From assembly GCA_964372275.1 (NCBI GenBank), contig CAYJRR010000195.1, positions 1-5,536 on the forward strand: a stretch of DNA of 5,536 bases, read 5' to 3'. The position numbers were made by a program, and so were the translations under genes. The first letter of the stretch is position 1, and each line of letters starts with the position of its first letter. Below the pieces are notes generated by a model. The model did no database searches and had not been told where the DNA came from. It worked only from the letters and a program-made list of their open reading frames with translations. Shown in pieces: positions 1 through 5,536 of this stretch. The stretch comes from CAYJRR01 sp964372275 [NCBI: uncultured bacterium]. Lineage in GTDB: Bacteria; CAYJRR01.

Positions 1-1074
1 GAGCGGATCGAGGATCTTCGCCGCGGCGCCATCGCGCTCGATCGACCAGACGGCGCCGGGATCGCCGGTCGCCGCCCAGACGCCGTCGCCGCGCGTCAGG
101 AGCGCGAAGATCGACGCCCCGGGCGCGGTCCAGACCAGTTCCGGGTACCCGTCGGGGCGCAGGCGGTAGAGCTGCGCCGGCGGCCCCTTCTTCGGATCGG
201 CGTGCGTCGTCGCCGGCGTGGCCGCCGCCGGCGCGGAGGGGGACGCGGCTCCCGGGGCCGAAGGCGCGGACGTCGCGGGGGCGGCCGGCGCGGAGACCGC
301 CGGCTCCGATTCGTCGCCGACCGCGGCGAACCAGATCGCGCCGTCGGGCGCGACGGCGATCGCCGAGACCTCGCGGCGCGGGGCGTCGAAGAGGACGAAG
401 CGCGAGCCGTCGGCGGCGAAGCGGATCAGCAGCCCCCGGCCGTCGGTGCCGGCGAGCAGCCGCCCGTCCGCTCCCCAGGCCAGGCTGCGCACGTGCGCAT
501 CCCCCGCTTCGAAGACGACCCCTGCCCGCCCGTCGGCCTCGATGGCGCGGACGCGACCGGGCGATCCGACTCCGACCCACAGGCGGCGGCGCGCCGGCTC
601 GGGGAGCAGCGCCCAGGCGTACGCTTCGTCCGCGTCCAGCAGCAGGCTCGGACCGCGCGGATCGGCGCGCACGACCTTGGCCCCGGGGTTCACCGCCGCG
701 ACGACGCCGTCCCACGAGGCCAGCGCCTGCGTCTGCGGCTCCGGCACGTCGAGGACGACGCGCGCCGCCCCCCGGTCCGGGACCTCCCATACCTCGCCCG
801 AATCCCCGGACGCGGCGAGGAGGCGGCCCTCGTGCAGCAGCAGCGACCAGAGATACGGCGCCGCGGGGGCCGGGAGCTCCGCGCGCTCCGGAGCGACGAC
901 GATCGTCCCGCGCGTGCTGGGGGCCGCGCCACGCGACTCCCCCGCGGGGAGCTGCCCTCGCGAAAGCGGCGTCCACACCCGCTCGGTCGCCGCCGACGCG
1001 ACGCCGGCCGTCACCACCACCGCCATCGACGCGGCGCGCGACCATGCGCATCGCCGACGTCGCCCGACGCTCAT
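1..1074 (-). CDS. Secreted beta-propeller (WD40/NHL-like) protein, 3' end beyond window
   Basis: I translated the reverse strand by hand: the frame from the ATG at 1074 stays open for 358 codons to base 1 without a stop, so the C-terminus lies outside the window. Residues 1-28 form a signal peptide: Arg-rich start (GRRRR), hydrophobic core around MAVVVTAGVASA, likely cleavage after ASA. The mature part holds recurring blade-like units, each a hydrophobic strand, a turn such as DGR or PDG, and a strand such as LLAASG, LWVGVG, LLAGTDG or VWAATGD. They fall roughly at residues 74-108, 114-146, 153-190, 194-231, 235-316 and 320-358. An Ala/Pro/Ser/Thr-rich linker (about 255-298) interrupts the fifth unit. 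The start overlaps the S55 gene's stop (ATGA), and an AAGGTGG ribosome site precedes it by four bases. Such propellers usually bind proteins or ligands; no catalytic motif is visible. The propeller call is by pattern, not alignment. Confidence 0.85.
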   Translation of the reverse strand, partial: MSVGRRRRCAWSRAASMAVVVTAGVASAATERVWTPLSRGQLPAGESRGAAPSTRGTIVVAPERAELPAPAAPYLWSLLLHEGRLLAASGDSGEVWEVPDRGAARVVLDVPEPQTQALASWDGVVAAVNPGAKVVRADPRGPSLLLDADEAYAWALLPEPARRRLWVGVGSPGRVRAIEADGRAGVVFEAGDAHVRSLAWGADGRLLAGTDGRGLLIRFAADGSRFVLFDAPRREVSAIAVAPDGAIWFAAVGDESEPAVSAPAAPATSAPSAPGAASPSAPAAATPATTHADPKKGPPAQLYRLRPDGYPELVWTAPGASIFALLTRGDGVWAATGDPGAVWSIERDGAAAKILDPL

Positions 1075-2801
1075 GGAACCACCTTCAGACCCAGTTCCGC
1101 GGAGCCGACGACGCGGCCGCCGATCGACATCTTCACCTCGTCGACGACGCTCTCTCCGAGCGGCTCGGCGCCACCCGCCCCCTTCTCCGCGCCGCGGACG
1201 ACGCCGAGCGCGGAAGGGGGGAGCGCCGGCATCGGGACGCCGCGGATCGTCGCCCCCGCCGACGCGCGCGCCAGCCGGACGTAGAGGAAGTCCTCGGCAC
1301 GGCGTTGATTGAGGACCGCGATCAGCGCGCGGAGATCGTCGGACTTCGGCGGCCCCGCGTTCGGCGGCGGCGTCACCCGATCCTTGGCCTCGAAGTAGCG
1401 CGCATCGCCGACCTGAATCGTGAGCGGACCGGGCGGCGTCCCTTCCGGCACCCTCATCCGCACCTCGCGCAGCTCGACCGGTCCGCGGTAGGGGCGCAGG
1501 CGAACCCGCACGCCGACCGTCTCCCCGGCACGGACCTCGGTCCGCTCGGCCCAGGCCGCGTCGATCGACGACTCCCGACGGCCCTTCTCGACGCCGAAGG
1601 CGAGCTCGACGCGCTCCACCTGGGCGGGGGCGAGCTCGTTGTCGAACAGCCGCTGAAGCGTCGCGAGCAGCTCGCCCGCGATCGACGGGATGGCGCTGCC
1701 GCCGGCGCCGGGATCGAAATAGGTGCGCGACAGCGTCACGTCGGGGAGTCCGTCGACGGCGATGCGGCCGTCGAGGCGAACCGTCCCTTCGGCGTCGTAG
1801 ACGGCGTTCCCCACCAGGCTGTTGACCACCGCGGCGGCGGTCATCGGCGCCGTCAGCGTGCGGTTGCGGAAGACGCGGAAACGGACCTCGCGCGGAACCG
1901 ACCCCTCGGGCAGCCGGACCGTCACCGGAATCATCCGTGCGGCGCGTCCGATGCGGCCGGCGATCGCCGTCCGGTTGTCGCGGACGACGCTTCCGACGAC
2001 GCCGGTCGTACGCCCCAGCTTGAACGACAGCGCGCTCGACGGCACGGTGGCGACGATCTCCGCCGCCCCCATCGGCATCTCCACGTCGCCGTAGAGGAGG
2101 AAGGAGTGGCCGAAGGCGAGGACCTCGTCGCCGTTCCGCCAGGTGACGGTCCCGGTCGCGGCGATCTGGACGTCCCCTTCGACCAGCAGCCCCGAAACGG
2201 CGCCGCCCGGACGGATGCGCGCGGCCGCCGCGACGTCCCCGCGGGAACCGTCGCCGCCGGCCGTGGTCACGAACCCATACGGGGCGAACAGGGAGCGCGC
2301 CGCTTCCACGCCCTCCGGCGCGAATCCGGAGAGCGCGAGCGGCGTGCGGATCGGGATCAGCTCGTGAGACGCCGATTGCGGCGTGCCGCCCGCCGGCGCG
2401 GCCCCGGGCCAGCCGCGCGATCCGCGCACCCGAAGCATGCTCTCGATCGGGGTGATGCCGGCGATCGCCTCCTTCTGGAACGCGCCGTAGGCGAGGGACA
2501 ACGCGCCGATCAACTTCCCGTCGACGAAGACCGGCGAACCGCTCATCCCGGCGACGACCCCGTATCGTTCGGCGTTCTTCCCCAGGAGCCGGGCGACGAT
2601 CACGTCCTCTCCGGGCCCCCAGGCGCCGGGCAGCACCCCCAGGATCTCGCAGTCGAACGTCTCGATCTCCTCGCCGCGGTAGACCGTCCGGCCCTCGCAG
2701 CGCATCCCGGCGCGGATCTCGGCGACGGGGAGCGTGTCCGGCTGGGTCTCGACCGCGGAGGCGGCGGCCAGGAACGCGGCGGCCAGCGTGGCGGGCGTCA
2801 T
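1071..2801 (-). CDS. Secreted SpoIVB-type (peptidase S55 family) protein
   Basis: A 576-aa protein. Residues 1-16 look like a short, uncharged Ala-rich signal peptide (possible cleavage after ASA). Residues about 23-125 carry the hallmark S55 block: GMRCEGRTV, FDCEILGVL, then GMSGSP at 85-90 with Ser87 as presumed nucleophile, followed by DGKLIGAL and GITPIESML, which parallels the nucleophile region of SpoIVB, the Bacillus sporulation-signalling serine protease. A second block at 216-234 (GTVTWRNGDEVLAFGHSF) matches the SpoIVB segment around the catalytic His, here His231. No Asp lies 15 residues before the Ser as in SpoIVB; the nearest upstream is Asp66. Residues about 420-470 look like an Ig-like beta domain. 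The C-terminus (about 497-576, with LNQRRAEDFLYVRL and MPALPPSALGVV) is typical of the long SpoIVB-like proteins of Acidobacteriota and relatives. There is no PDZ domain. The frame stays open upstream to 3233, but the ATG at 2801 has a perfect AGGAGG and a signal peptide. It overlaps both neighbours by ATGA. The family is secure; protease activity and substrate are inferred. Confidence 0.93.
   Translation of the reverse strand: MTPATLAAAFLAAASAVETQPDTLPVAEIRAGMRCEGRTVYRGEEIETFDCEILGVLPGAWGPGEDVIVARLLGKNAERYGVVAGMSGSPVFVDGKLIGALSLAYGAFQKEAIAGITPIESMLRVRGSRGWPGAAPAGGTPQSASHELIPIRTPLALSGFAPEGVEAARSLFAPYGFVTTAGGDGSRGDVAAAARIRPGGAVSGLLVEGDVQIAATGTVTWRNGDEVLAFGHSFLLYGDVEMPMGAAEIVATVPSSALSFKLGRTTGVVGSVVRDNRTAIAGRIGRAARMIPVTVRLPEGSVPREVRFRVFRNRTLTAPMTAAAVVNSLVGNAVYDAEGTVRLDGRIAVDGLPDVTLSRTYFDPGAGGSAIPSIAGELLATLQRLFDNELAPAQVERVELAFGVEKGRRESSIDAAWAERTEVRAGETVGVRVRLRPYRGPVELREVRMRVPEGTPPGPLTIQVGDARYFEAKDRVTPPPNAGPPKSDDLRALIAVLNQRRAEDFLYVRLARASAGATIRGVPMPALPPSALGVVRGAEKGAGGAEPLGESVVDEVKMSIGGRVVGSAELGLKVVP
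1079..1085 (-). promoter_or_regulatory. Ribosome binding site for the propeller gene
   Basis: The minus strand reads AAGGTGG four bases before the ATG at 1074, a one-mismatch copy of AAGGAGG. It lies inside the last codons of the S55 gene and supports this start and coupled translation. Confidence 0.7.
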
Positions 2802-3358
2802 CGCGCCTCCTGGAACCGCTTCCGCTGCCGCTTCAGCCCTTCGTCGTCGGGCTCGAGCTCGATCGCCCGCTCGATCGCTTCCAAGGCGGCGGCGCGCTCG
2901 CCGCGTGCGAAGCGCACCTCGGCCAGCGTGTCGAGATAGGCCGCGCGCGTGCGATCGATCTCCACCGCGCGGACGGCCGCCGCGAGCCCCTCGTCGAGCC
3001 GCGCCTTCGTCTTGGCGAAGAGCCAGGCCAGGTTGTTCCAGGCCCGGGCCGAGCCGGGATTGAGCTGCGTCGCCCGGCGATACGCCTCGGCGGCGCGTGC
3101 GTTGCGGGTGGGAGATCCGAATCGGACTCCGCGCGGATCGACGGTGAGCGCGTCGCCGTAGTCGGTCCAGAGGCGGTCGTCGTCGTTCTTGGCGGCGATC
3201 GCCTTCTCGAGCTGCTCGAGCGCGAGGTTCCACTTTTCGTCGCGGAGGTAGTCGATCGCGGCGCGGTGGAACACCCGGTAGTCCTCCACCCGCACGTCGG
3301 CGCGCGCCGGTGGGACAAGCAGGAAAAGCACCGCCAGAAGCGATCCGAGCCGCGACAT
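2798..3358 (-). CDS. Secreted tetratricopeptide-repeat (TPR) protein
   Basis: A 186-aa protein. Residues 1-20 (MSRLGSLLAVLFLLVPPARA) are a clear signal peptide with an A-R-A cleavage site. The rest is alpha-helical with TPR spacing: about 27-58 (AIDYLRDEKWNLALEQLEKAI), 62-101 (YGDAL ... AAEAYRRATQLNP), 103-135 (AWNNLAWLFAKTKARLDEGL) and 137-171 (YLDTLAEVRFARGERAAALE ... ELEP). The second repeat carries an insertion (about residues 72-87, VDPRGVRFGSPTRNAR) between its helices. TPRs are protein-protein interaction scaffolds; with the signal peptide this one should work outside the cytoplasm, plausibly holding or feeding the S55 protein encoded next. Its TGA overlaps the S55 ATG. The frame is open upstream to 3676, but that part reads antisense-style through the neighbouring gene, so I chose the Met with the signal peptide. 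No Shine-Dalgarno sequence precedes this start; a TANNNT element ten bases upstream suggests a leaderless transcript. Confidence 0.9.
   Translation of the reverse strand: MSRLGSLLAVLFLLVPPARADVRVEDYRVFHRAAIDYLRDEKWNLALEQLEKAIAAKNDDDRLWTDYGDALTVDPRGVRFGSPTRNARAAEAYRRATQLNPGSARAWNNLAWLFAKTKARLDEGLAAAVRAVEIDRTRAAYLDTLAEVRFARGERAAALEAIERAIELEPDDEGLKRQRKRFQEAR
2806..2811 (-). promoter_or_regulatory. Ribosome binding site deciding the S55 gene start
   Basis: The minus strand reads AGGAGG, CGCG, then ATG at 2801. This consensus Shine-Dalgarno sequence is embedded in the last codons of the TPR gene. It rules out the longer upstream extension of the S55 frame, which is only an antisense-style read-through of the TPR gene. 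Confidence 0.85.
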
Positions 3359-3368
3359 CGGGTGACGC

Positions 3369-3374
3369 AATCTA
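3369..3374 (-). promoter_or_regulatory. Possible -10 element (TAGATT) of a leaderless promoter for the TPR operon
   Basis: The minus strand reads TAGATT, matching TANNNT, with ten bases between it and the ATG at 3358. A -10 box there would start transcription within a few bases of the start codon, as in leaderless genes, and would explain the missing Shine-Dalgarno sequence. No convincing -35 box is visible at 16-19 bases. The rest of the 100-bp gap 3359-3458 shows no strong hairpin. Confidence 0.3.
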
Positions 3375-3458
3375 CCACGCAGCGCGCGGGCCGGCTTTCG
3401 ACACGCATCTCGGTCGAGGGCCGTCGCAATCCGCGTGCGTCGGACAACGACCGCCGCG

Positions 3459-4322
3459 CTACGCCGCCCGCTCGCGCGCGTCGGCGAGGACCTGCTCCCG
3501 CTCCTCGGGTGAGTATTGGATTGCGAGAACGTTCCCTTCGCGCCACAGAGAGAGGAGCGGCTCGTCCGATCCGAGCTCGCACACGATCTCCTCCTTGAGC
3601 ACGATCCGCCGTGCCGGAACCGCGGATCGGAGCTCGTCGAACGCGCTCCAGCCGGCGTCCGCCGACATGCCGGCATTGAACACGAGCTGGCGAAACGTGC
3701 CGTCCTCGAACGTAACGGTGAAGGAGGAGAAGGACACCCCCAGCCGGAGCGGCGGGAGATTCGTGGCCACAGAGCCGCCGTTGTCCTCGAACTCCGGAAA
3801 CCGCTCGCGAACCTGGTCGTGGCTCATCCCTTTCCACGGCAACGCACCGTTTCCGGCGTAGCTCGCCAATACCTTCGCGAAGACGTCGGCCAGCTCGATG
3901 TAGGGCTCGATCGTCATCTGAACGTTGTCGCCGGGGTATTCATGGATCCACGCCCGGAGCTTCGCCTCGTGGCGAAACCATGCGTTGCGCTCGATGCCGT
4001 CCGCATCGACCAGCCTCTTCGGTGGACCCCATATGCGGGACAACTCGGCGACGACCGCAGGAGACGCACCGGGCCGGAAGCACAGGCGGACGCCGCTGCA
4101 GAGGCGGCGCACGTCGGCGTCCAGGTAGAAGCGGAACGGGATCTCCTGGCCCGATTCCGACTCGATCGTGAGCTCTCCGGCCTCGTCAAGGGCGTCGTAT
4201 GTCGCTCCCAGCTCCTCCCCGCCCAGCCCCCACGGCGCCCTGGTGAAGACGCGCGGGACGTCGGGACCCTCGGGCGAAAACAGATCGTCCATTCGAACGC
4301 GCGGCGAATCGAGCTTCAACAC
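3459..4322 (-). CDS. Unrecognised 287-aa soluble protein, possibly two related alpha/beta domains
   Basis: I do not recognise the family. The protein has no signal peptide or membrane segment and should be cytoplasmic. Two halves may be related. Residues about 25-150 contain FTRAPWGLGGEEL, then strands, then IWGPPKRLVDADGIERNAWFRHEAKLR and a MTIEPYIEL strand. Residues about 160-235 contain LPWKGMSHDQVRERFPEFEDN, then SFTVTFEDGTFRQLVF. The pattern PWG/K..s..e, Gly-Pro or Phe-Pro, then a strand with an acidic turn recalls small domains of SmpA/OmlA-like or immunity-protein type, but the likeness is too weak to name. A basic/acidic tail (about 238-287) follows, with SPEEREQVLADARERAA. The start is GTG at 4322, backed by AAGGGGG six bases upstream; the later ATG (residue 11) has no ribosome site. 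GC in sampled lines is about 62-65%, visibly below its neighbours, which may mean separate ancestry. It stands apart: 188 bp after the barrel gene and 100 bp before the TPR gene. Confidence 0.85.
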   Translation of the reverse strand: MLKLDSPRVRMDDLFSPEGPDVPRVFTRAPWGLGGEELGATYDALDEAGELTIESESGQEIPFRFYLDADVRRLCSGVRLCFRPGASPAVVAELSRIWGPPKRLVDADGIERNAWFRHEAKLRAWIHEYPGDNVQMTIEPYIELADVFAKVLASYAGNGALPWKGMSHDQVRERFPEFEDNGGSVATNLPPLRLGVSFSSFTVTFEDGTFRQLVFNAGMSADAGWSAFDELRSAVPARRIVLKEEIVCELGSDEPLLSLWREGNVLAIQYSPEEREQVLADARERAA

Positions 4323-4328
4323 GGTGAA

Positions 4329-4335
4329 CCCCCTT
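4329..4335 (-). promoter_or_regulatory. Ribosome binding site supporting a GTG start
   Basis: The minus strand reads AAGGGGG, then TTCACC, then GTG at 4322. It is close to the AAGGAGG consensus with good spacing, which favours the GTG over the ATG ten codons downstream. Confidence 0.7.
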
Positions 4336-4357
4336 CTTGACCGGCCACAACGCGCGA

Positions 4358-4370
4358 ACCGCGGCGCGGT
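4358..4370. repeat. Short perfect inverted repeat ACCGC-GGC-GCGGT
   Basis: Five-base arms flank a three-base centre, about 36 bases upstream of the GTG start of the 287-aa gene. It could be an operator-like site or a weak leader hairpin. In DNA this GC-rich such a match may arise by chance. Confidence 0.3.
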
Positions 4371-4449
4371 AACGGGTTGAGCGTCGGCTCAGTCCCGGCC
4401 GGCGGAACGATCACCGCGGGGCTCACCCAGCCGTGCGGTCGCGAGCGCT

Positions 4450-4514
4450 CCAGGGGGTGTCCCTCCTTCGAATCCGCCGCGAAGCGGCGGTATCGCAATG
4501 AGGGATACCCCTAG
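4450..4514. repeat. Long imperfect palindrome (REP/MITE-like element or 3'-UTR hairpin)
   Basis: The core is a perfect 7-bp stem, CCGCCGC (4474-4480) and GCGGCGG (4484-4490), closed by GAA. Outside it, 4469-4471 pairs with 4493-4495 and 4467-4468 with 4497-4498. Then 4460-4465 (TCCCTC) pairs with 4500-4505 (GAGGGA), and 4454-4458 (GGGGT) with 4507-4511 (ACCCC). The few interruptions are single or double mismatches and one-base bulges; 4459/4506 is a G-T pair. The foot contains the TAG stop codon (4513-4511) of the barrel gene. The plus-strand tip contains GCGAAGC, a DNA mini-hairpin known for unusual stability. No T-run follows on either strand, so it is not a canonical intrinsic terminator. 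It could be a dispersed palindromic repeat, an mRNA 3'-end protector or a non-canonical terminator between the two genes. Confidence 0.75.
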
Positions 4515-5536
4515 TTCGCCCAGCCGAGGCGGATGCCGGCGGTGGCGAGGCCGTCCTCGCCGACGTCGCCGCCGTCGATCTGGAAGTAGCCCATCGACAG
4601 ACCGAGGCCGACCACCCAGTGCCGCCGGAGAAGGAACTCCACGTCGAGCGAGGCCCTCGCCCCCATCACGTCGGTCTTGACCGTCCCGTAGCCGTCCGGT
4701 CCAGGGCCGTTCGCGACGTCGTCCGGATCGAGGAAGGCGTACTCGCCGGCGGCGCCGGCGATCGAGAAGGTCAGCCAGCGCGTGGGCCGCACCCCCAGAC
4801 GCAAGCCCCCCATGAACGCCTCGTGATGGATCTCGGAGGATCCGGTCTCGAGGTGCCAGCGCGAAAACGAGCCCTCCGCGGCGACCAGCCATCGCCTTCC
4901 GCGGTAACCGATCGAGACGCCGTCGAAGAGGCCGAGCTCCTCGAAATCCTCGTCCGGATCGTCGACCTCGAGGCCGATGGCGGCGCCGCCGGAGTAGACG
5001 GCGTAGAGGCCCGATTGCCGCGCGGGCGGTTCGCCGACGCGCGCGACCGGCGCCGGCGGACGAGTCGACGGGGAGGCGGGGCGACCCGCCGACGAAGGGG
5101 GCCGCGCCGAGGCGACCGCGACGTCACCGCCCTTCGGCGGCCGGGTGGAGGAGTCCGCCTTGGCCGCGGCCCCCGTCGCGCCCGATGCCGACGACGGCGG
5201 CCCCGACGTCGCGGGCGCAAGCGCCGTCCCAGCGGCGATCGGTGGCGGCGGCGGCGGCGGCGACGGCGGTGGCGGCGGCGGCGGCGGCGACGGCGGTGGC
5301 GACGAGCCCGCGGCGGCGCCGATCGACGGCGCGTCCGGATCGAGGCCCGAGCCCGGCTCGGCGAGGGCGGGCGCCGCTACCGCGGCGGCGGCCGCCGGCC
5401 GCGCCTTCGACCCGGGCGTCGGGGCGCCGCGGGGAGCGGCGGCGCGCGGCGCGCGGACGGCGCCGGGCCGGCCGGCCAGCTGCACCACCAGCGGCGTCAT
5501 CCCGGCGACGACGGTCGTCGTCTGCTCCGATCGCTC
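4511..5536 (-). CDS. Proline-rich linker plus C-terminal outer-membrane beta-barrel, 5' end beyond window
   Basis: The reverse frame is open from the window edge to the TAG at 4511. The first in-window Met (5500) has no ribosome site and is preceded by twelve open codons (ERSEQTTTVVAG), so the gene probably begins outside. Residues are numbered from that Met. Residues 1-160 are low complexity: Ala/Pro/Arg-rich, a polyproline tract at about 68-87 with serines at 71 and 80, then Ser/Thr/Pro-rich. Residues about 164-329 contain eight amphipathic strands in the alternating pattern of a small outer-membrane barrel: 164-176, 191-200, 203-215, 224-237, 241-255, 276-290, 293-308 and 317-328. They are rich in Gly and aromatics, with short turns and longer polar loops. 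The chain ends GIRLGWAN; an aromatic near the end is usual for barrel insertion, though here Trp is third from last. The GMTPLVVQL segment just after the edge loosely recalls a PEGA-type G-x-TPL strand, too little to call. The role is unknown; a wall-spanning linker tethering the barrel to an N-terminal domain is plausible. Confidence 0.8.
   Translation of the reverse strand, partial: ERSEQTTTVVAGMTPLVVQLAGRPGAVRAPRAAAPRGAPTPGSKARPAAAAAVAAPALAEPGSGLDPDAPSIGAAAGSSPPPSPPPPPPPPSPPPPPPPIAAGTALAPATSGPPSSASGATGAAAKADSSTRPPKGGDVAVASARPPSSAGRPASPSTRPPAPVARVGEPPARQSGLYAVYSGGAAIGLEVDDPDEDFEELGLFDGVSIGYRGRRWLVAAEGSFSRWHLETGSSEIHHEAFMGGLRLGVRPTRWLTFSIAGAAGEYAFLDPDDVANGPGPDGYGTVKTDVMGARASLDVEFLLRRHWVVGLGLSMGYFQIDGGDVGEDGLATAGIRLGWAN
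5241..5294. repeat. Two exact tandem copies of a 27-bp coding repeat
   Basis: On the plus strand the unit GGT, six GGC, GAC, GGC occurs at 5241-5267 and again at 5268-5294 without a change. The next six bases (GGTGGC) begin a third, partial copy. It encodes the polyproline tract of the barrel protein, nine residues per unit (one Ser, eight Pro), and keeps the frame. Such a tract can gain or lose whole units by replication slippage. Confidence 0.85.

Noticed and set aside
202-1312. Two long overlapping plus-strand open frames (360 and 364 codons).
   Set aside because: Their products are Arg/Ala/Pro-rich without domains. They lie antisense to the propeller gene, whose minus frame gives a signal peptide and regular blades. 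High GC makes stop-free antisense frames common.
1044-2939. A 631-codon plus-strand open frame opposite the S55 gene.
   Set aside because: The product is composition-biased (RR, DR, GG runs) with no motif, whereas the minus strand shows clear S55 family motifs.
2802-3233. N-terminal extension of the S55 frame upstream of 2801.
   Set aside because: It reads through the TPR gene in another frame and is Arg-rich. The ATG at 2801 has AGGAGG and a signal peptide.
3359-3676. N-terminal extension of the TPR frame.
   Set aside because: It overlaps the 287-aa gene in another frame, is low complexity, and would bury the signal peptide.
2833-3837. A 334-codon minus-strand frame spanning the TPR and 287-aa genes.
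   Set aside because: It is an Arg/Ser-rich shadow of two better supported genes.
3516-4340. A 274-codon plus-strand frame opposite the 287-aa gene.
   Set aside because: It has no recognisable features. The minus frame has a ribosome site and balanced protein-like composition.
4316-4498. A 60-codon minus frame starting inside the palindrome (MRYRRFAADSKEG...).
   Set aside because: It starts at the inner edge of the palindrome, lacks a ribosome site, and overlaps the start of the 287-aa gene. It is probably a translation of the repeat element.
4450-4514. Intrinsic terminator call for the palindrome.
   Set aside because: There is no T-run on either strand after the stem, so it is recorded as a palindromic element rather than a terminator.
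1-5536. CRISPR arrays, tRNA or rRNA genes, insertion-sequence transposase.
   Set aside because: No regularly spaced repeats, no tRNA-like or rRNA-like segments, and no transposase motifs were seen on either strand.

Overview
The window is a bacterial chromosome segment of very high GC. Hand counts of sample lines give about 72-75% in most genes and about 62-65% in one of them. All five genes lie on the minus strand, so reading order runs from base 5536 down to base 1. Both outermost genes are cut by the window edges. The mix of a SpoIVB-type (S55) peptidase-family protein, secreted TPR and beta-propeller proteins and a small outer-membrane-type barrel suggests a diderm such as Acidobacteriota (Thermoanaerobaculia-like) or a myxococcal/deltaproteobacterial relative. 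No rRNA, tRNA or marker gene settles the taxonomy.

Layout in reading order. (1) >5536-4511: the C-terminal part of a protein with a long Ala/Pro/Ser-rich linker ending in a predicted eight-stranded outer-membrane beta-barrel. Its linker contains an exact 27-bp tandem duplication. (2) 4510-4323: a 188-bp gap whose upstream half is a long imperfect palindrome (4450-4514) that also covers the barrel gene's stop codon. (3) 4322-3459: an unrecognised 287-aa soluble protein with a GTG start, a good ribosome binding site and lower GC than its neighbours. (4) 3458-3359: a 100-bp gap with a possible leaderless promoter. (5) 3358-2798: a secreted TPR protein. (6) 2801-1071: a secreted S55-family protein. 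(7) 1074-<1: a secreted beta-propeller protein, cut at the window start. The last three are joined by ATGA stop/start overlaps, each with a Shine-Dalgarno sequence inside the preceding gene, so they look like one translationally coupled unit.

All three coupled products carry a likely signal peptide, which implies a joint extracytoplasmic role. The sequence is consistent with an envelope protein-processing or scaffold module: the S55 domain as protease or former protease, the TPR and propeller as protein-binding partners. The actual function is not known to me. The best candidates for something undescribed are this coupled trio with its reordered S55 motifs, the palindromic element in the gap, and the unassigned 287-aa protein beside it. 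There is no gene-free stretch longer than 188 bases.
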